Below, piece by piece: positions 14,241 to 27,420 of a stretch of 64,000 nt of DNA (its first letter is position 1; the number at the start of each line of letters is the position of its first letter). This DNA is from Opisthocomus hoazin (taxonomy: Eukaryota > Chordata > Aves > Opisthocomiformes > Opisthocomidae), in the NCBI RefSeq assembly GCF_030867145.1, contig NC_134441.1:8000992-8064991 (forward strand), written 5' to 3'. Under the pieces are notes generated by a model, which had not been told where the DNA came from, searched no databases, and saw only the letters and a program-made list of their open reading frames with translations. Both the position numbers and the translations under genes were made by a program.

Positions 14241-15117
14241 CACTATTAAGAAAAGCGATGGTAATCAGAATACCTGTCTATATGCACTGCACAAACAGCA
14301 AAGAAGTTTGTACCTATTTCAAAAAGAAGTTTGTCCTTTGACTTCTCTCTGCTGCTCTGCAGCAGTTGAGATCAATTTGGATGCTTGAAGAAAGTTGTGT
14401 TGTACGAGGATCTCCATTTCTGGTTTAAGAAAAGAAGAAATGAGAAATCAAAGGGATTGCTTGTTAAGTTTAGCCACACTCCTGTTTATAGTAAACACAT
14501 TACCTCAGCTGGTGATGCAAGGAGAGTGGTTAATTGCTTTCCTTATCCTTAGGACAGGCTCCTGTTGTTGATTTGTGTACATCTGAAAATTGCTGATAAT
14601 TCTGAAATGTCTTAATGAGAAGAAGCAAATACATATCCCTAAAATTGAAATCAAGTGTGCTTTCCGTCAGTAACCAGTCTTGCAATGACATGTTGGATAT
14701 GCTTATTAATGATCCTGATAAGTAATATTAAAGGCGTTATATTTAAACAGGAGCACTTACAGTCACATAAAACCATGTGAAAAGGCCTGTGGGCCTGCAC
14801 GTTTCTTGGCATAAACAACTGTCAAGGCAATAGCGAGTTTCCTTTTTTTGTAGTTACTCCATAGTAGCTCCCCCGGATGCTTTAAAATGTCTGGTACACA
14901 CCTTTCCTGGAAGAAGGAAATGGGATGAATTGTGCCACGAGCTCAGTCCAAAGCAGCAGTTCCTCTGTGCAAAAACGGCTTGACATTAGGTGTTGCCAAG
15001 GCAGTCCTTCTGAATTGGAGGACTGCTCGCTGCAATGGGAAGAATTTATTGGCCATTTAACAGCTGTGTGTAGTGCACTCAAAGGATGAATAAACAGTAA
15101 TGAATTGGAGCAGCTTA

Positions 15118-15137
15118 TGCTTTATTTATTTATTTTT
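15118..15137. repeat. short (TTTA)n tract
   Basis: A TTTATTTATTTATTTTTG run forms a low-complexity simple repeat of about four units. The reading frame starting at 15100 runs through it, which argues against that frame being protein-coding. Confidence 0.6.
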
Positions 15138-17224
15138 GATAGTGGAATTGGTAAGTAGTTTTGAATTGTCTGGGCTGCTTCTGGTCCTTGCAGTGGGTAA
15201 TTATCTCCTAGGCTTGCTATGGTTTGTACAGTACTCTGTCCATCTGCATTTCAGCTGGGGAAATCCGCCCTGTGTTCTAAGCACAGCTTTGCGAGCTTCG
15301 GTAGGGGGGAGGGATAAAGACTTGATATTTTCGGAGCAGAGCTGGCAGATTGTTGTTGTTGCTGAGCTTCTTGTTTTACTGCTGTCTTGTACTAGTGACA
15401 CAATGTTCCACGGTTAGGAAATGTCAGCTTCATGGATGAGCCATCCAGTGAGCGTATCGGTTCTCTCCACAGGATGAGATCCTGGCTGAAACGAGTGACT
15501 GCCTGCATGCAAATCTCTAGCCTGGAGTCAGTTAGTTAAAGAGTTAGAGGGAGGAAATATAATCCTGCCTTTTTCTCCCTGTTAACTCCTTATTTCTATC
15601 TTTTAAAATACAATTCTCTATCGGTGTTATTAGTGATATACATGTAAATCCTTATCTTACTTAGCTTTCTAAACCCAGGTGCACAGATGCCAACTACAGC
15701 AGCAAAAGCAGATGGTGTAGGTTGCTGAGATCCCCTGGTACTTTTTGGAAGAAGAGATGTAATTCAGAATATCCTGACTAATCATACTGTATGCAACTGC
15801 ATCTTATCTGCCTGTCTTTTCTCTTTCTTTTGTATGAGGAAGCTGTGAATTTTTTTAGAACTTCTTCGAAGATAAAGGTGACTTGTGTTTTTAGAGCCAA
15901 GCACAAGCAGAACTCTCACCTTCCACAGCAGTTGAAGTTTAATGTGCAGAAATGCTTGGTGCTTGGGTAGATATTAAGGTTTTGTGGATGATTTTGACAA
16001 AAAGTGGGTGTTTAAAGCTGGTTGAAAAGTACAAGTGTTTCTCTGTTAGAAAATGAAATATTATTTAGGAGCAGCCTAAGAGAAAATTAGAAAATATAGT
16101 TTCTTTGGCTTGTTCATGTTTTCTCTACAATACAAATTTAGGATCGAGGGCAAAAGAAACAAAGCATTACTGTAAGAAATCACGGGAACCAACAATTAAC
16201 ATGTAAAGTTGAAACGGAATCTGGAACATCCACACCTTTCTCTGCTGCAGCTGATAGTGGCCACAGTTAGCCAGTGCTACCAAAGAGATTTCTTCCCAGG
16301 CACTTAGGAAGTTTCTGGCTGCCTGTGAACTCCGCTGCCCTGTCTTGCAAATTGTATTACAGATATTTTACGATCCTTTTGGAAATGAAGAATGTCTGCA
16401 AAAGACAAGTGTTGCAAGTTAATCTTAAGACTTTTTTCTATCTTCCCTACCTGATCATGAAGAACAAAATGCTGATGTACTAGTGGCAGGAGCTAGAATG
16501 CCAAATGAAAAAAACTAGAGTTGTGCATGTGGGACTTGAAGCCAAATATTGTAGGAAAAATACACATGCAGAAAGGGAACATTCATGACTGGAAGACAGA
16601 TATTGGAAAGCATGCACGGTTTAGATCACATCATAGTGAAGGTTAAATTAGTCAAACGGCATCATATATCAGTGAGTGGAAAGATACCAGAGCCAAGACT
16701 GTGAACAAAAAAATCTATTTAGATCAAAATCAATTTTAGTAAGAATGGCAAACGATTTAAGTAAAATAGAACTGCAAGACTTCTACAGCCCCTCACAAGC
16801 TTATTTTAGTAATGATCACATCTCTGCAGCCAGAATTGGGTCATTGTAATAGATCTTTGCTTCTCAGATATGGTGTAGAGAACAAATGCTACCCACAACT
16901 GCTGCATACAAATATTCCTGGATTAAATTCAAAAGCAACCTTTCCCAATTCACCACTGAACCACCAGGAGGCAAACACTAATGTCTTTGCGTCCGGCACT
17001 CATGAAAACTTTGTTGGAATACTTCTCACAATCCATATTGTATGGGTTCAGAAAGGACTTGCTGCCTCAGCTAGAAGGACTGGCAAGGCCAGCTGCAAGC
17101 CAGCAGCAGTACTTTCAGGGTTTGTTAGTTTGAAGCTGTTTCCTATTTCCACAAACTTCAAAAAAGTCAAGAAAATGTCAGGGTCTTAGCAGGAGGTCCA
17201 GCACAGATCTGGTAAGCAAAGCAG

Positions 17225-17475
17225 CAAGGATTCCCCGTCTTCACTCGTGCGCAGGTGATGTCAAAGCCGGGCTCTGTTTATGATCTAGTTTAAACAAAGC
17301 CCCAGGGCCTACGTTCTGCGAGACGTTCCAGATCTTGCGTTCAGGCGCAAAGTTCTCTTGGTGCTGTCACTGTTGTACATCCCCCTCCTCTGCATCGATA
17401 GATGGAGCTGCTACAGCGCAAATCAATAGCAAGTCAATCATGGAGGGCCTCAGCGTGAGGCTTTTGCTGCGGTCA
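17225..17475. promoter_or_regulatory. CpG-retaining patch, candidate enhancer
   Basis: About 13 CpG dinucleotides fall within about 250 bp (for example CTCGTGCGC near 17245, TACGTTCTGCGAGACG near 17310, TTGCGTTCAGGCGC near 17340). Flanking DNA has roughly one per hundred bases or fewer. It also holds a CRE-like TGATGTCA near 17256 and an AAATCAATA PBX/HOX-like motif near 17420. There is no splice-bounded open frame. CpG retention outside a promoter usually means an unmethylated germline state or purifying selection. A distal regulatory element, or a small CpG-rich alternative promoter, is the simplest reading. Confidence 0.35.
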
Positions 17476-18684
17476 GAATGAAATATGAAAACATACCAAA
17501 TAGCACTGGCACGCCTTTTAAATTGTATCTGTATTTGTTATCCTATCGAATACATATGGACGAGGAAGATGAAACTATTTTTTAAAGACCAGTTCAGTAA
17601 GTTCTGATGAATTTATGTAATGTACCTGCTACTGTTCTTTAGCTTAATGTGAATATCCTTTTTATCAGCCGCCAACTCCCTTTAGTGACTTTTCTTTCAT
17701 GATTTTTTTTGAGATAAAACAATGCATTTTAGAGAAGCTACTGATGCCTTGAATCTAACATTTAACCAGGAAATTGTATTCATTTGTACAACTTCAGTTC
17801 CAAGCTTACTTGCGGTCTGAATTCGTTCCTCTTAGTAGCCTTTTATTACTAACTGAACTGCTATTAATAGCCCATATAGTTTCCATAAGTTTAGTAGGAG
17901 GGGCTGCATTCCCAGAAAAGGGGGGTTTGTTTCTTTATCGTAGGAGAAGCAGAGATAGGATATGCAGTAACTCCACAAAGGTAGGGAGCTACTGTTCTCC
18001 AGCTGAGCGATGTTAAGGGTCCGCAGGTGCTTTCCACCGATTGCAATAGTTAAGGAGAGGCAGCTGTGTGCATTAAGCCTTCTGATGGTGTTAAAATACA
18101 GCATTCTCTTAGTGGGGGGAGAGTGCGGAGATGGCAGTTAATGCAGCTCAGCTGATGAATGGTAACTAATGAAGCCAGAGTGCTTCAGCTGCTTGTGATC
18201 CATCTGTACGGACCCTAGATAACACCCCTCCCAAAGCAGTTTAAGCTCTTTGTTGAGGTTCCCCAGCAGAGGAGTATAGCTAATTAGTTGAAGAGTGTGG
18301 CAGGGCTGTTTTTGCTACTCGTGTAGTAACAGAGTAATTAAAAATCAGAAAGATAGTTAGGCTGTACTTGGTTTTTTTTTCTGATTTGGAACTTGTCTGT
18401 TAGTAGCTGTGAAGTCAGAGAAGCAAAGTGTGGCTTTTTGGAATGAGACAGGCACTTCAGCTCGCTCTGTTGCATTAGCTCTGTACTTGCTTCGAAGAAC
18501 AGAAATATGGCCTGTGCATGCATGGACTTAGTTACCTGAGAAATAAAAAGTTGGTTTTGGTGTCTGTAGCACCGGGAAACCTGAGGGACTTCAGGACTGT
18601 GACACAGCTCTCTGCCTCATCTGGAATCGCTGACTGGTTCTGCTGGATCCGCTCACGGGGGCTGACATGTTCATGTTCCTTGGC

Positions 18685-18691
18685 TGAGTCA
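18685..18691. promoter_or_regulatory. AP-1 / NF-E2-type site
   Basis: TGAGTCA lies within GGCTGAGTCAGAG, matching the NF-E2/MAF half-consensus GCTGAGTCA. The surrounding 18,600-18,730 is more GC-rich than its neighbours. Function is inferred from the motif only. Confidence 0.3.
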
Positions 18692-20970
18692 GAGAAGTGG
18701 ACGAAGGAAGTCAAGGTAAAGAAACCGCAGTGAGGCAAGTTCCTCTGACTGCTTGTGTTCTGCAGGAGATCATTAAACCTCACAGGTAAGAGATGTTATA
18801 ACCTTTTCTTCCTTGTGTCCTAAAAAGTAATGGCTGTATTTAGAAAAATAAATATAGTCACTTTGGGTTTCAATGAGACTTTTTAAAATATACTTAAGAA
18901 CCTATCATCTCCCAGGAGTTAATTGATATTAAAGGTGGTATTTCTCCTACTAATAAATTGCAGGAAAGGAACAAAACTTTTGACAGTAAACCCAGGAGCC
19001 AGCAACTCCTCTTTCTCTGCTCTAGCTTTCAGCACAGAGCAGCAACTGCATGCTGCAGGTGTGACCCCAGAGAGATAAGGGGTTTCACTGAGCGTGGTTT
19101 TCATTCTGTCCTCCCACAGTGATCTAACAGAGTTTGTTTAATAACATTCCTTTTGTTCTGGCAGATAATCATGGACTGGCCCAGATAGCATCACAAATTT
19201 GCTCCTTTCTGATAATAGGATCTTATCAGGACTTCAGCAGCATATAGCATTTTACAGGATATGGCTTTAATTAAAATGACAATATGGGACAGCTGAGGTT
19301 AGATCCCCTAGTCTGGCATCTCTGAAACATCGGACTGGAAAGGGACAGTTTAATAAATGTATTTCATCTGGTATGAGAGAGAAGGCAGAGAACTATTTTG
19401 CTGACATATTAATCATCTATTGGCTCGAGTTAGTGCACTTGAAAGGTCTAAGGTAAGCTGTGTGTGAAGGCATACAGTAGCTATAGACTCTGCTGAGGGA
19501 TCCTCAAATGGGCTAAAACTGAAATGGCAGGGTTTACACCTTCCTTTTCAGCCATTAGTGATGGGAGCCTCAGGTTTTGTGGTGTGGAACACAAGATTAT
19601 TGGAGCTCCCTGCAAGCTTATGGCTATTTTGTGGTAGGGGTGCAACATCTTCTGTGTTTGGGATGCGTAACTGGTGATTTGGTTTGAGCCATTGCATGCT
19701 GTCACAAAAGAAATAAGTGTTGTAAGCAGCAGTTCTAAAGTAGTGGGCTGGTTTGGAAAATACAAGCAGTATCTTCTATTCACAGTTCATCAACTTTGAA
19801 ATTCAGAAATTATGAAAGACTAAAGTTGCCTGGTTCTGAAAAAGAAAGCGAGGGGGGAAGATATATTCTATGCACTATAAAGTGCATACTGCACAGGGGA
19901 ATTTGTAACTTTAAGCTGGTTCTTCAGTGCCTTGCATCAGATTTGTGCTGCTGCTGAGTGTTTAGGTAGATGAGAAGCTTTTGGTAGCTCTCTGAACACG
20001 CTCTTCTATGCCGCGTGCGGAGTCAGAGCTCCAACTTTAAAGTTCACCTATCAGAATTCACAAATCAATGGTCATCCACAGCCAGGGAAAGGTTCCTTAT
20101 CTGTGTGCTACTTAATGTTTGCTGCTAGAGAAATCAGGCAAGGGGTAGCGACTTCTGCCTTATCTGTAGCAAAAGGCTGGCTATCAAAAAATCTGCAATA
20201 TGCAGAGCCTCACCTCCCCTTTCCAGCTGCCATTTCAAAAACTCTGCAGTCCTTGTTCCTGCTCCCCAATTCAGTTTCATGTTGACAACAGCTTGTTCTC
20301 CCTCACCTTCTCCATCAAAGATCAATAGGAGCCCGTGTTCTACTGGTGGTTACAGAACTTACCGAGGTAGTGATAATGTTGATAGCTGATGAAGGAAGAG
20401 GAAATTTCTCGATACCAATTCCCCTCTAGAAAAGATTGGTTCATTGTAACTCCACCTTTCTAACGAGCAAGGGGCCCCAGAAGTTCCAGGAGACAGTGTG
20501 CTTGTGCAGGAATGATGTTAAATCTAATTTTCAAAGCTGCTAACTAGGTGCAGCCATCTCTAACTTCTGGAAGTTTTCGGTCTTTGAAGGTGCAACTGTG
20601 ACACAGCAACACATCAAAGCTGGCATCTGCTTTTAAGCAAGTTGACGTACTGAAGGTTTTCAAGTACTAAGCATCTTCTAAATTGGAATTTCATTCTCTT
20701 AACACCATAATACAATCAAGGCTAGTTATGTGATATGCTAAATAACAAGAGATGACAAGGATAAAAAGGCACCAGAAGTCAGCTGACTTAACGGAAAATA
20801 ATGACTTCTACTTAGCAAGGCTGAAGTTAATATTTTTGAATCCTTAAATTGCCTGATAGAAACTTCTTAAGAAATTTTTCTTATTAATCATAGTGCTTTT
20901 TCTTGTTTGTTTGGTTTTTTAATTCCTTTGTATATATTTTGTAGCTTTTAAAAGCGGAATGAATGTGTTT

Positions 20971-20996
20971 TATATCCTACCATTATATCCTACCAT
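20971..20996. repeat. 13-bp tandem duplication
   Basis: TATATCCTACCAT occurs twice in direct succession without mismatch. It is a short slippage-type duplication with no visible coding context. Confidence 0.8.
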
Positions 20997-23900
20997 TATT
21001 GGATTTGAAATTCTCCTGAATTTATAGGGTTTATTCCCTTGCTGAATACCATGTTCTGAAAGTCTGATGTGATGTTCTGGTTTGGTGATATAATGTAATA
21101 CACAATAATTTGATTATTTTAAAATTTTTTTCATATCAAGATCATGTCGCTTGCAGTGCAGATTTCACTTACACAACACTAGAAGAATTGGTTTTGTGTC
21201 TTACGCTGCAGAACTCCTGGATTTATTAGGATGTATGTGTGTTTAACTGCATGTGAAATACAAACTTCCGATAAACAGCAGTGTCCTGATCTGGAGAGCA
21301 CAAATAGTGCTGTGAACTGAAGCGCTGTAGACTTTCTGTTAGGGTAAGAACTTTATTGCAAGTCACAGCTTTGCTTCTAATTGAAGCGCAGTCTCCTGCT
21401 AACACTTGGCTAGAGTCACATTCCCCACAAAAAAGATAGTATCTGGCTTAGAAATGTGACATGTCTTTTTGTCTTAGTTCATTACAACTACCCTTTAAAT
21501 AATCAGTAATTACTATCCTTTAACCTTTAGTTCTAACTTGAGATAGCAGTTATTTAATATTATTTTATCTTAAGTGTTGAGGAATGTAAAAATCTGTATT
21601 TCAAAGCAATTTCCTCTTAGGTTTTTATCATACAATGTGTGCTTTAATGACTTCATAATTATTGTTGCCTGGTCTGTCGTCTGATGCCTCCCTTGCTCAC
21701 AAATCTTCTTTATAGCATGATCAAGGAATTGTCTACTTCAGCTACTTGTGCATGGAGGCGTAAAGAAGACTCAAAGCATGAAGTGCCCTGGCTGAAGGAA
21801 AAACTGTGGTAAGCACTATACTTTTTGAAATTACGTACTTCGCTATGTGCTCTTTTTTTTGTTGTGTTATGTCTTTTGCAATGAAAAGTCACATGTGAAT
21901 TGATATGATCCAATTATCCCATTCTCTGGACTTCTATTACAGTCACGCTTAGATTCTCCAAGCAAGAGTTAAAGCTTCGCTTTGTAGGAATTCTGCAAAG
22001 TCAGAGATGCTGCCTGACCCTAATGCCCTGTGCTTTGAATATGTAACACAGCCTCAAAACGAGAGGGGAGATGGGACTTGGAGGAGTAAATTGACCTGTC
22101 CTGAAGTCTTCATGCAGGTTAGTGGTTTCCTGCAGCCTGAACTAGTGTTCTAGTGTTCTTTCTACTGTTAATTTATTATAACAGAGTGAAAAAAATATAC
22201 CAGTTATGACCTTGAATAATTTATCTCTGAATTTTGAGGGAAGGTTTGACCTTGAAGCATTCTTCAAGAATTGGTTGTGAGAGCAGGAGAGTTCTATTTT
22301 CTTTAGTCTAGGTTGAAATACAATTTTCAGCGTCACAGTTGTATTTGTTACCTGTTTGGGAGTTGTAATCCACTTGTAAGAAACACTTCTGTAGGCTTTG
22401 TTGCCTGCTGTAAAAGTGAAAGAAGAATTGTGTGTGATTACATCCATTCAATTCTTCTGATTTTTTTTGCAATGACAAATACCTGAACTGTGGGAGAAAA
22501 CGGACCAAATCCTACCAAAGGTGAGTTTTGTGTGCAATGCTTACCTCCTGTGCAGCGGTTAATTGCACCCAAATAAAACATAAAATGTCCATGCTTTAAA
22601 CACTATGAATGTATTATAAGCAAAATATTTCCTCCTGTGTCTGTTTGCCAACACTTGACTATGAGGATATATTTTCATTTACTAAACCAGATGTAATTGT
22701 AAATCCTTATGATACCTTCAAGATTAGAGGAAATTTTTCTATTTTTACTAAGTTTTCCTGGTGAAATACCAACACATGAAGTCAGGTCTTGATAAGTAAA
22801 GCAAAAAAACTGGCATTCCACTTCTTTCTTTTCAGAGCTCAGTAAGTTTTCCCTAAAGCCGGAGAAAAGTCTACTTCATCTTTCATAGAAGGCCACTTCC
22901 GCTAAGCTACTGACTTCGTGGTCTCTTGTGTGATTACTTATGACAGAGTTCATTGCGTTTTGTTTGAGAACATAATTAAGTCTTTAGCGTGTGACAGTCG
23001 AGTGGCTGGTCAGCGTTACAGTGCTTGCTGCTTCCCTCTGCTGCACAGAACTAGAATTGCCTGGCTGTCTTCCATAAAGACTGTCTTGCAGAGAGCCACT
23101 ATTCAGTGGCAGAGAAGATGGGTGGATTTGAGGGCGTTACTTGTATTGCACAGGGATGGAGTCTGGCCCAAGCTGGGTGCTGCACCATATTTGAAACTGT
23201 CTCGGCTGTCTCTTAGCAGCACTTCTTTACCTTCTGATTCCACCTCAGCTGGAAGCCTACAGTAAAGATCCCATTGATACAGGCTACTTCAGCTGAGGGC
23301 CTGACTTGGGTGATGCAGGGTTTTATGTCTTGTAGTGTTCTTGTTGATGACATTCTGCTGTAGCCTAGTGTCTGAATTGTGAACCATTAGGTCTGTGCAC
23401 CGGGGGTGGCAGATTCTGCTGGCCTTTACTGTAACTTTGGAGGGTTTGCACATGTAGCGTGTGAGGACTGCTCTTATCACACCTGGGGCCCCGTATGTGT
23501 TTCACTCTGCTAGATGTCACTGTGATATTACTAACTTGAGGAATCTTTTTGAGATCGTGAAAAAACACCTAGAGCTTGGTACTGCTTGCTGAAGGGTTTA
23601 CTAAATTCTGTGCAGCCAACTCCTTTTACCAATTTTCACTGTAATGTGCATGCCAAATCTCAGAGAAGCATTTATATGGCCTGTTCTTGACAGGTGGAAT
23701 AGGTTATTCATCTGAAAAAGAAGCAATATTTTTCTTGATGGTAAAGGGATTATTGAAATGCTGAACAGACAGGCTTTTTTCTCCATCCCTACCTATAGGT
23801 TAGTTCTCTGATATTGCAAAATGTACGCTAAACATTGTGCTAGTTATTTTCCAATGCAAGTATAGAATAGTGTTTTCCACTTGTCCACACCTGCTGAAAA

Positions 23901-24559
23901 CAATGAAGAGTTCATTCCAGGAAGCAGCCTCCGAACACTGCAGGCTGATAGAGGGTATGCAGTGGGATTCATCTTCGCTTTAGCTAAATTGCACAAATCT
24001 AGTAAAGTGGGCCCAAGACAAATCAGATGGTGAAGTCATGTGGCAGGGTTGCTAGCTTTAGCGTCAGAGTGCTGTTATTCTGAACAGTATTGATAGCATT
24101 GTACACAGGAGGCGAGGAACATTGGGTTAAGTTGCAAATGTGAACACTATCACCACAGTCTGTTAAACCAAGTGACGTCATTTTCTTTTTTCTGTGTATA
24201 TGCAGAATTTTTTTTAACTCACTGAGTATGTTAGCTTAATTTCTGAGAGATTTTCTGATCAAATGGTTTGATGACGGTGTTCCAGGCTGGGGAGAAAAAG
24301 ATGTTTATGGCCAGCTTAAAAGGCTGTAGTGTCATAAATGCATTTCTTTTTTGAAGCAGAGGGAGTCATCCCATCGTGTGAACAATATTAACCATGTATT
24401 TTTTTCACTTGTGTTTTGGAGTTTTGGTTTGGTTTTTTTCTGCCTTGCAACAGTTCTGTCTCCGAGAAGGTGAAAAGGGTGTGAGTCTGGACAGACTCAT
24501 GAGCCCAGAATTACAAAGCTCAGAAAAATGCTGCAAATTTACTATGCTGCTACCAGTGC

Positions 24560-24625
24560 GTGAATGTTATGTGCCTGGCAGGGCACTGTACTCTTATTAT
24601 TGGATACTAGTAATAGTAATAAAAC
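24560..24625. repeat. possible ancient L2-type repeat tail
   Basis: GTTATGTGCCTGGCAGGGCACTG followed by GGATACTAGTAA resembles the ancient L2 segment TATGTGCCAGGCACTG...GGGGATACA, with a small insertion. Only some 60 bp are recognisable and the assignment is weak. Confidence 0.2.
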
Positions 24626-26399
24626 CCTGTAAAACTTATTAGGAGTAAAAACCTGTGGGGCTCTTTGAATCTGTCATTTTGGGAATTATGCTAGAAAACT
24701 TACAGGTTTAACAAAATATAGCAAATCTCCTATGCTGAACATCAAACTCTATCAAAACATCAGAACATTTGGCACTCTCCACCTGTGAACTCTTGTTTAT
24801 GTTCTATGGGAACTTATATGAAAAGGAAGCTGAACTACAGCTTTAAAATGAGAGCTTATGTCACAAAATCTGCTTTGTTGGAGGACTTTTCAGTGAGACC
24901 ATCGTGTGCTGTCCTTCTCCTGAAGCAGGGATATCTGGTAATTGCAGTGCTGAAGGACCTTGTTTGGCCTTTCTTGAATGTGCAGGCTGAGCTGCTGCTA
25001 CACTGTAATTCAGGCCCCTCTGAGTTCGTGGACTGTTTTTTTGGAGGGTGATGGCTTCATTAAAAGTAACCATGAAAAATTAACTTATGGCTGAGTTCAA
25101 ACTTGCTATTTAGGGTTCCACAGCCTCAAGGAAATGTTTTTTAGGGCTTTATGTACTGAAAAAGTTAGAAAACCACGAGTGTATAAATTTTGCTTTTTAA
25201 CTCCATGTTCCCTTGTAGTAAATCAATTTATTGTTCATTGCAATAGATGGCATTAGCGCATTACTCGTTTGCAAGGCACTTCAGTAAAGTTTTTTTCCCG
25301 TTTATACTATTGATGTGGAGATAACACTTCCTCTTTGGGGAAGAGGTAGGAAGCTAGATCAACCAGCAAGATGAAAGCAGTGACTTGTATAGGTGGGTTT
25401 GAAGAGGCTTTAAGGCTGCGGTTGTATTTAGAGGCAACATCATTAAGCAGGATTTTATGGCCTAGAGCTGTCATTCCCACCCATGTGCCACTCCTGGCAC
25501 TGTGCATTTGTGTGATGTGGTGAACCGCATCAAGAAATTAGTCTAGCCTGGAGAAACCCCCCTCTAAGTGTTATATTTCATCTATATCTGTTTTTCCATC
25601 TACTGCCTAACATGGCTTTTCCAGTACTTGTGCTGGGATTGCCCTTGGTCTGTAGTGAGAGTGCAAAAGAAGCTGGGGCAGAGGGGCCAGAAAGGGCTCA
25701 TCTCCACAGCCAGCTGCTCGGTGTCAAACTTCACCTGTAGTCTAAAGGATTGAAAGTAAATCTTTTATTAGAGGGTTTCTTGTTCTGCTGTGCATTTAAA
25801 AACTGGGCAGAAAATATGAATATATGAGAATGCACTGAAGCTGAAACATAGAAGTAAGTGATTGACGAGTAGGTGTCTAATATCAGAGGGTATGCTTTCT
25901 TACAAAATGGGATAAGTTAGTACCTGATCAGCTTTTCTCACAGGAATTTCCTCTTAATTCACGAGCTGGGTGCAATGGTTGTATAGTTGCCATCTCTCTC
26001 TGTGCGATTGCATCACTTAGTCAGCTGTAGTAAGTTCCTTACAGTCTCTTGTCAGTGTTGCAATGGTATCTCATCCCTGCCACAGAATGCTAGTTCATCT
26101 CACAGTGGAGTTACACAGATCCTTCCATGTGCTCTTTAAGTTACAGGTGCCTGAGAGATACTTGGTTCTTTTTTTATATTAACGCCTTTGAGATTCTCGA
26201 GTCTCTTTGTTTTCTTCAAAATCCTCTAGCAATTGTAGAAGTGGGTGGGAGGCTGGTGGATCTGCCACCCGTCTAGACATGTGCTACATCACATTCATAC
26301 AACTTGCTTCTCCATCTCGATGTATGTGACTCTTGAGCTGGAAGAGAGAAAAACCTTCCTGGTGAGACCCATCTATCACAGTAGCTCCTGGCTGGCTCT

Positions 26400-26660
26400 G
26401 TGGCAGGACATGCTGCAGGGCGATCATTTCTCGGCTACAGGGACCTCCATCTGGGAAAGATTTAGCAGGTTTTGTGCATTCCTGCTGCAGTCCCCGGAGC
26501 GGTGTGCAGGCGGGCTCCTCTGCCCTGCTGCAGCCTGGGGAGCAGCCTCGGGGACCTGTACTGAGTAGCAGAAACAGGAGCAGTCATCTAACAGGGCAGG
26601 GTTCAGGGACTGGCAAGAGGTTAGGAAGTGCACTTCAGGAGAATGGTGGGAGCTGCCGAT
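26400..26660. other. locally GC-rich non-coding patch
   Basis: This segment is clearly richer in G and C than its surroundings, with repeated CTGCTGCAG-type motifs (near 26486 and 26526) and several CpGs. Both strands have open frames of roughly 60-105 codons, explained by the lack of AT-rich stop codons. I recognise no protein family. It could be a decayed repeat or a regulatory element. Confidence 0.3.
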
Positions 26661-26899
26661 AACTGGGTTCTTTGCTGTCTAATCACATTAAATGGGGAGA
26701 ACAGCTTAGCTGGCTGTTTGGTACTTGATTGATACATGTTTAACTGACACTTTTCAGAAAATGCTATCCCTTACACCAAAGTGTGCTTCTATTGTTTCTC
26801 TGCCTTGTAGCTGAGAGAATGTTCTAATAGCTAGGGAACTACTCATCTACTTCTTGTCTTTCATACCTGAGATCATCAAACAGTTGCATTTCATGATGT

Positions 26900-27420
26900 A
26901 TGACTAATTATGAATAATTCAGAGCTGTAGTTACTGGGTGGGTGCCCTCTGCTTTTGTGTTTGAGATTAAATGAAAATAATAAAGGAAAGAGTTCACTTC
27001 CTCCTTTTCCTCTTGTTACTGAAAAGTCATTATTATGTGGCCATTTCAAAGGCACAATTAGGTAACTTAATAATGACACCTGCGTATTTCCAGTCCTGAC
27101 AAAATTGTACTTAATTAGAATAAAAATAATCTTCCATTTCTCATGACTCACTGTGAGACTTCAGTGCACTGGTTAGCAGAAAGGGGAGACAGGAACTGTG
27201 TGCGATTAGTCCAAGACATTCAGCAAATCAAAGCAGGGTGAAGTGTCCCTAATCAAGCCAAACATGTTTGCAATTTAAATGACTGGTGCCTGCTTCAGCA
27301 TCTTTCCCAAAGCACCTCAGACTTCACAGGAAGCATGTGGCAACATCCAGACTAAACTCAGATTGTCTCATTAACCCTAGTCTGGAGCATTAACCTCTTA
27401 TCTTGCTAGTTAGCTGATGA
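26900..27420. promoter_or_regulatory. candidate conserved non-coding element
   Basis: The stretch is dense in homeodomain-type TAAT/ATTA cores (GACTAATTATGAATAATTC, ACTTAATAATGAC, TACTTAATTAG) with AATCAAAG TCF/LEF-like and CATTTAAAT-type motifs, and has little low-complexity sequence. This texture is typical of vertebrate developmental conserved elements. No alignment was run, so the boundaries are approximate. Confidence 0.25.

Noticed and set aside
16812..17189. 125-codon plus-strand open frame
   Set aside because: No domain or repeat-protein resemblance recognised, and no promoter or splice signals. Judged a chance frame, though a blastx search would settle it.
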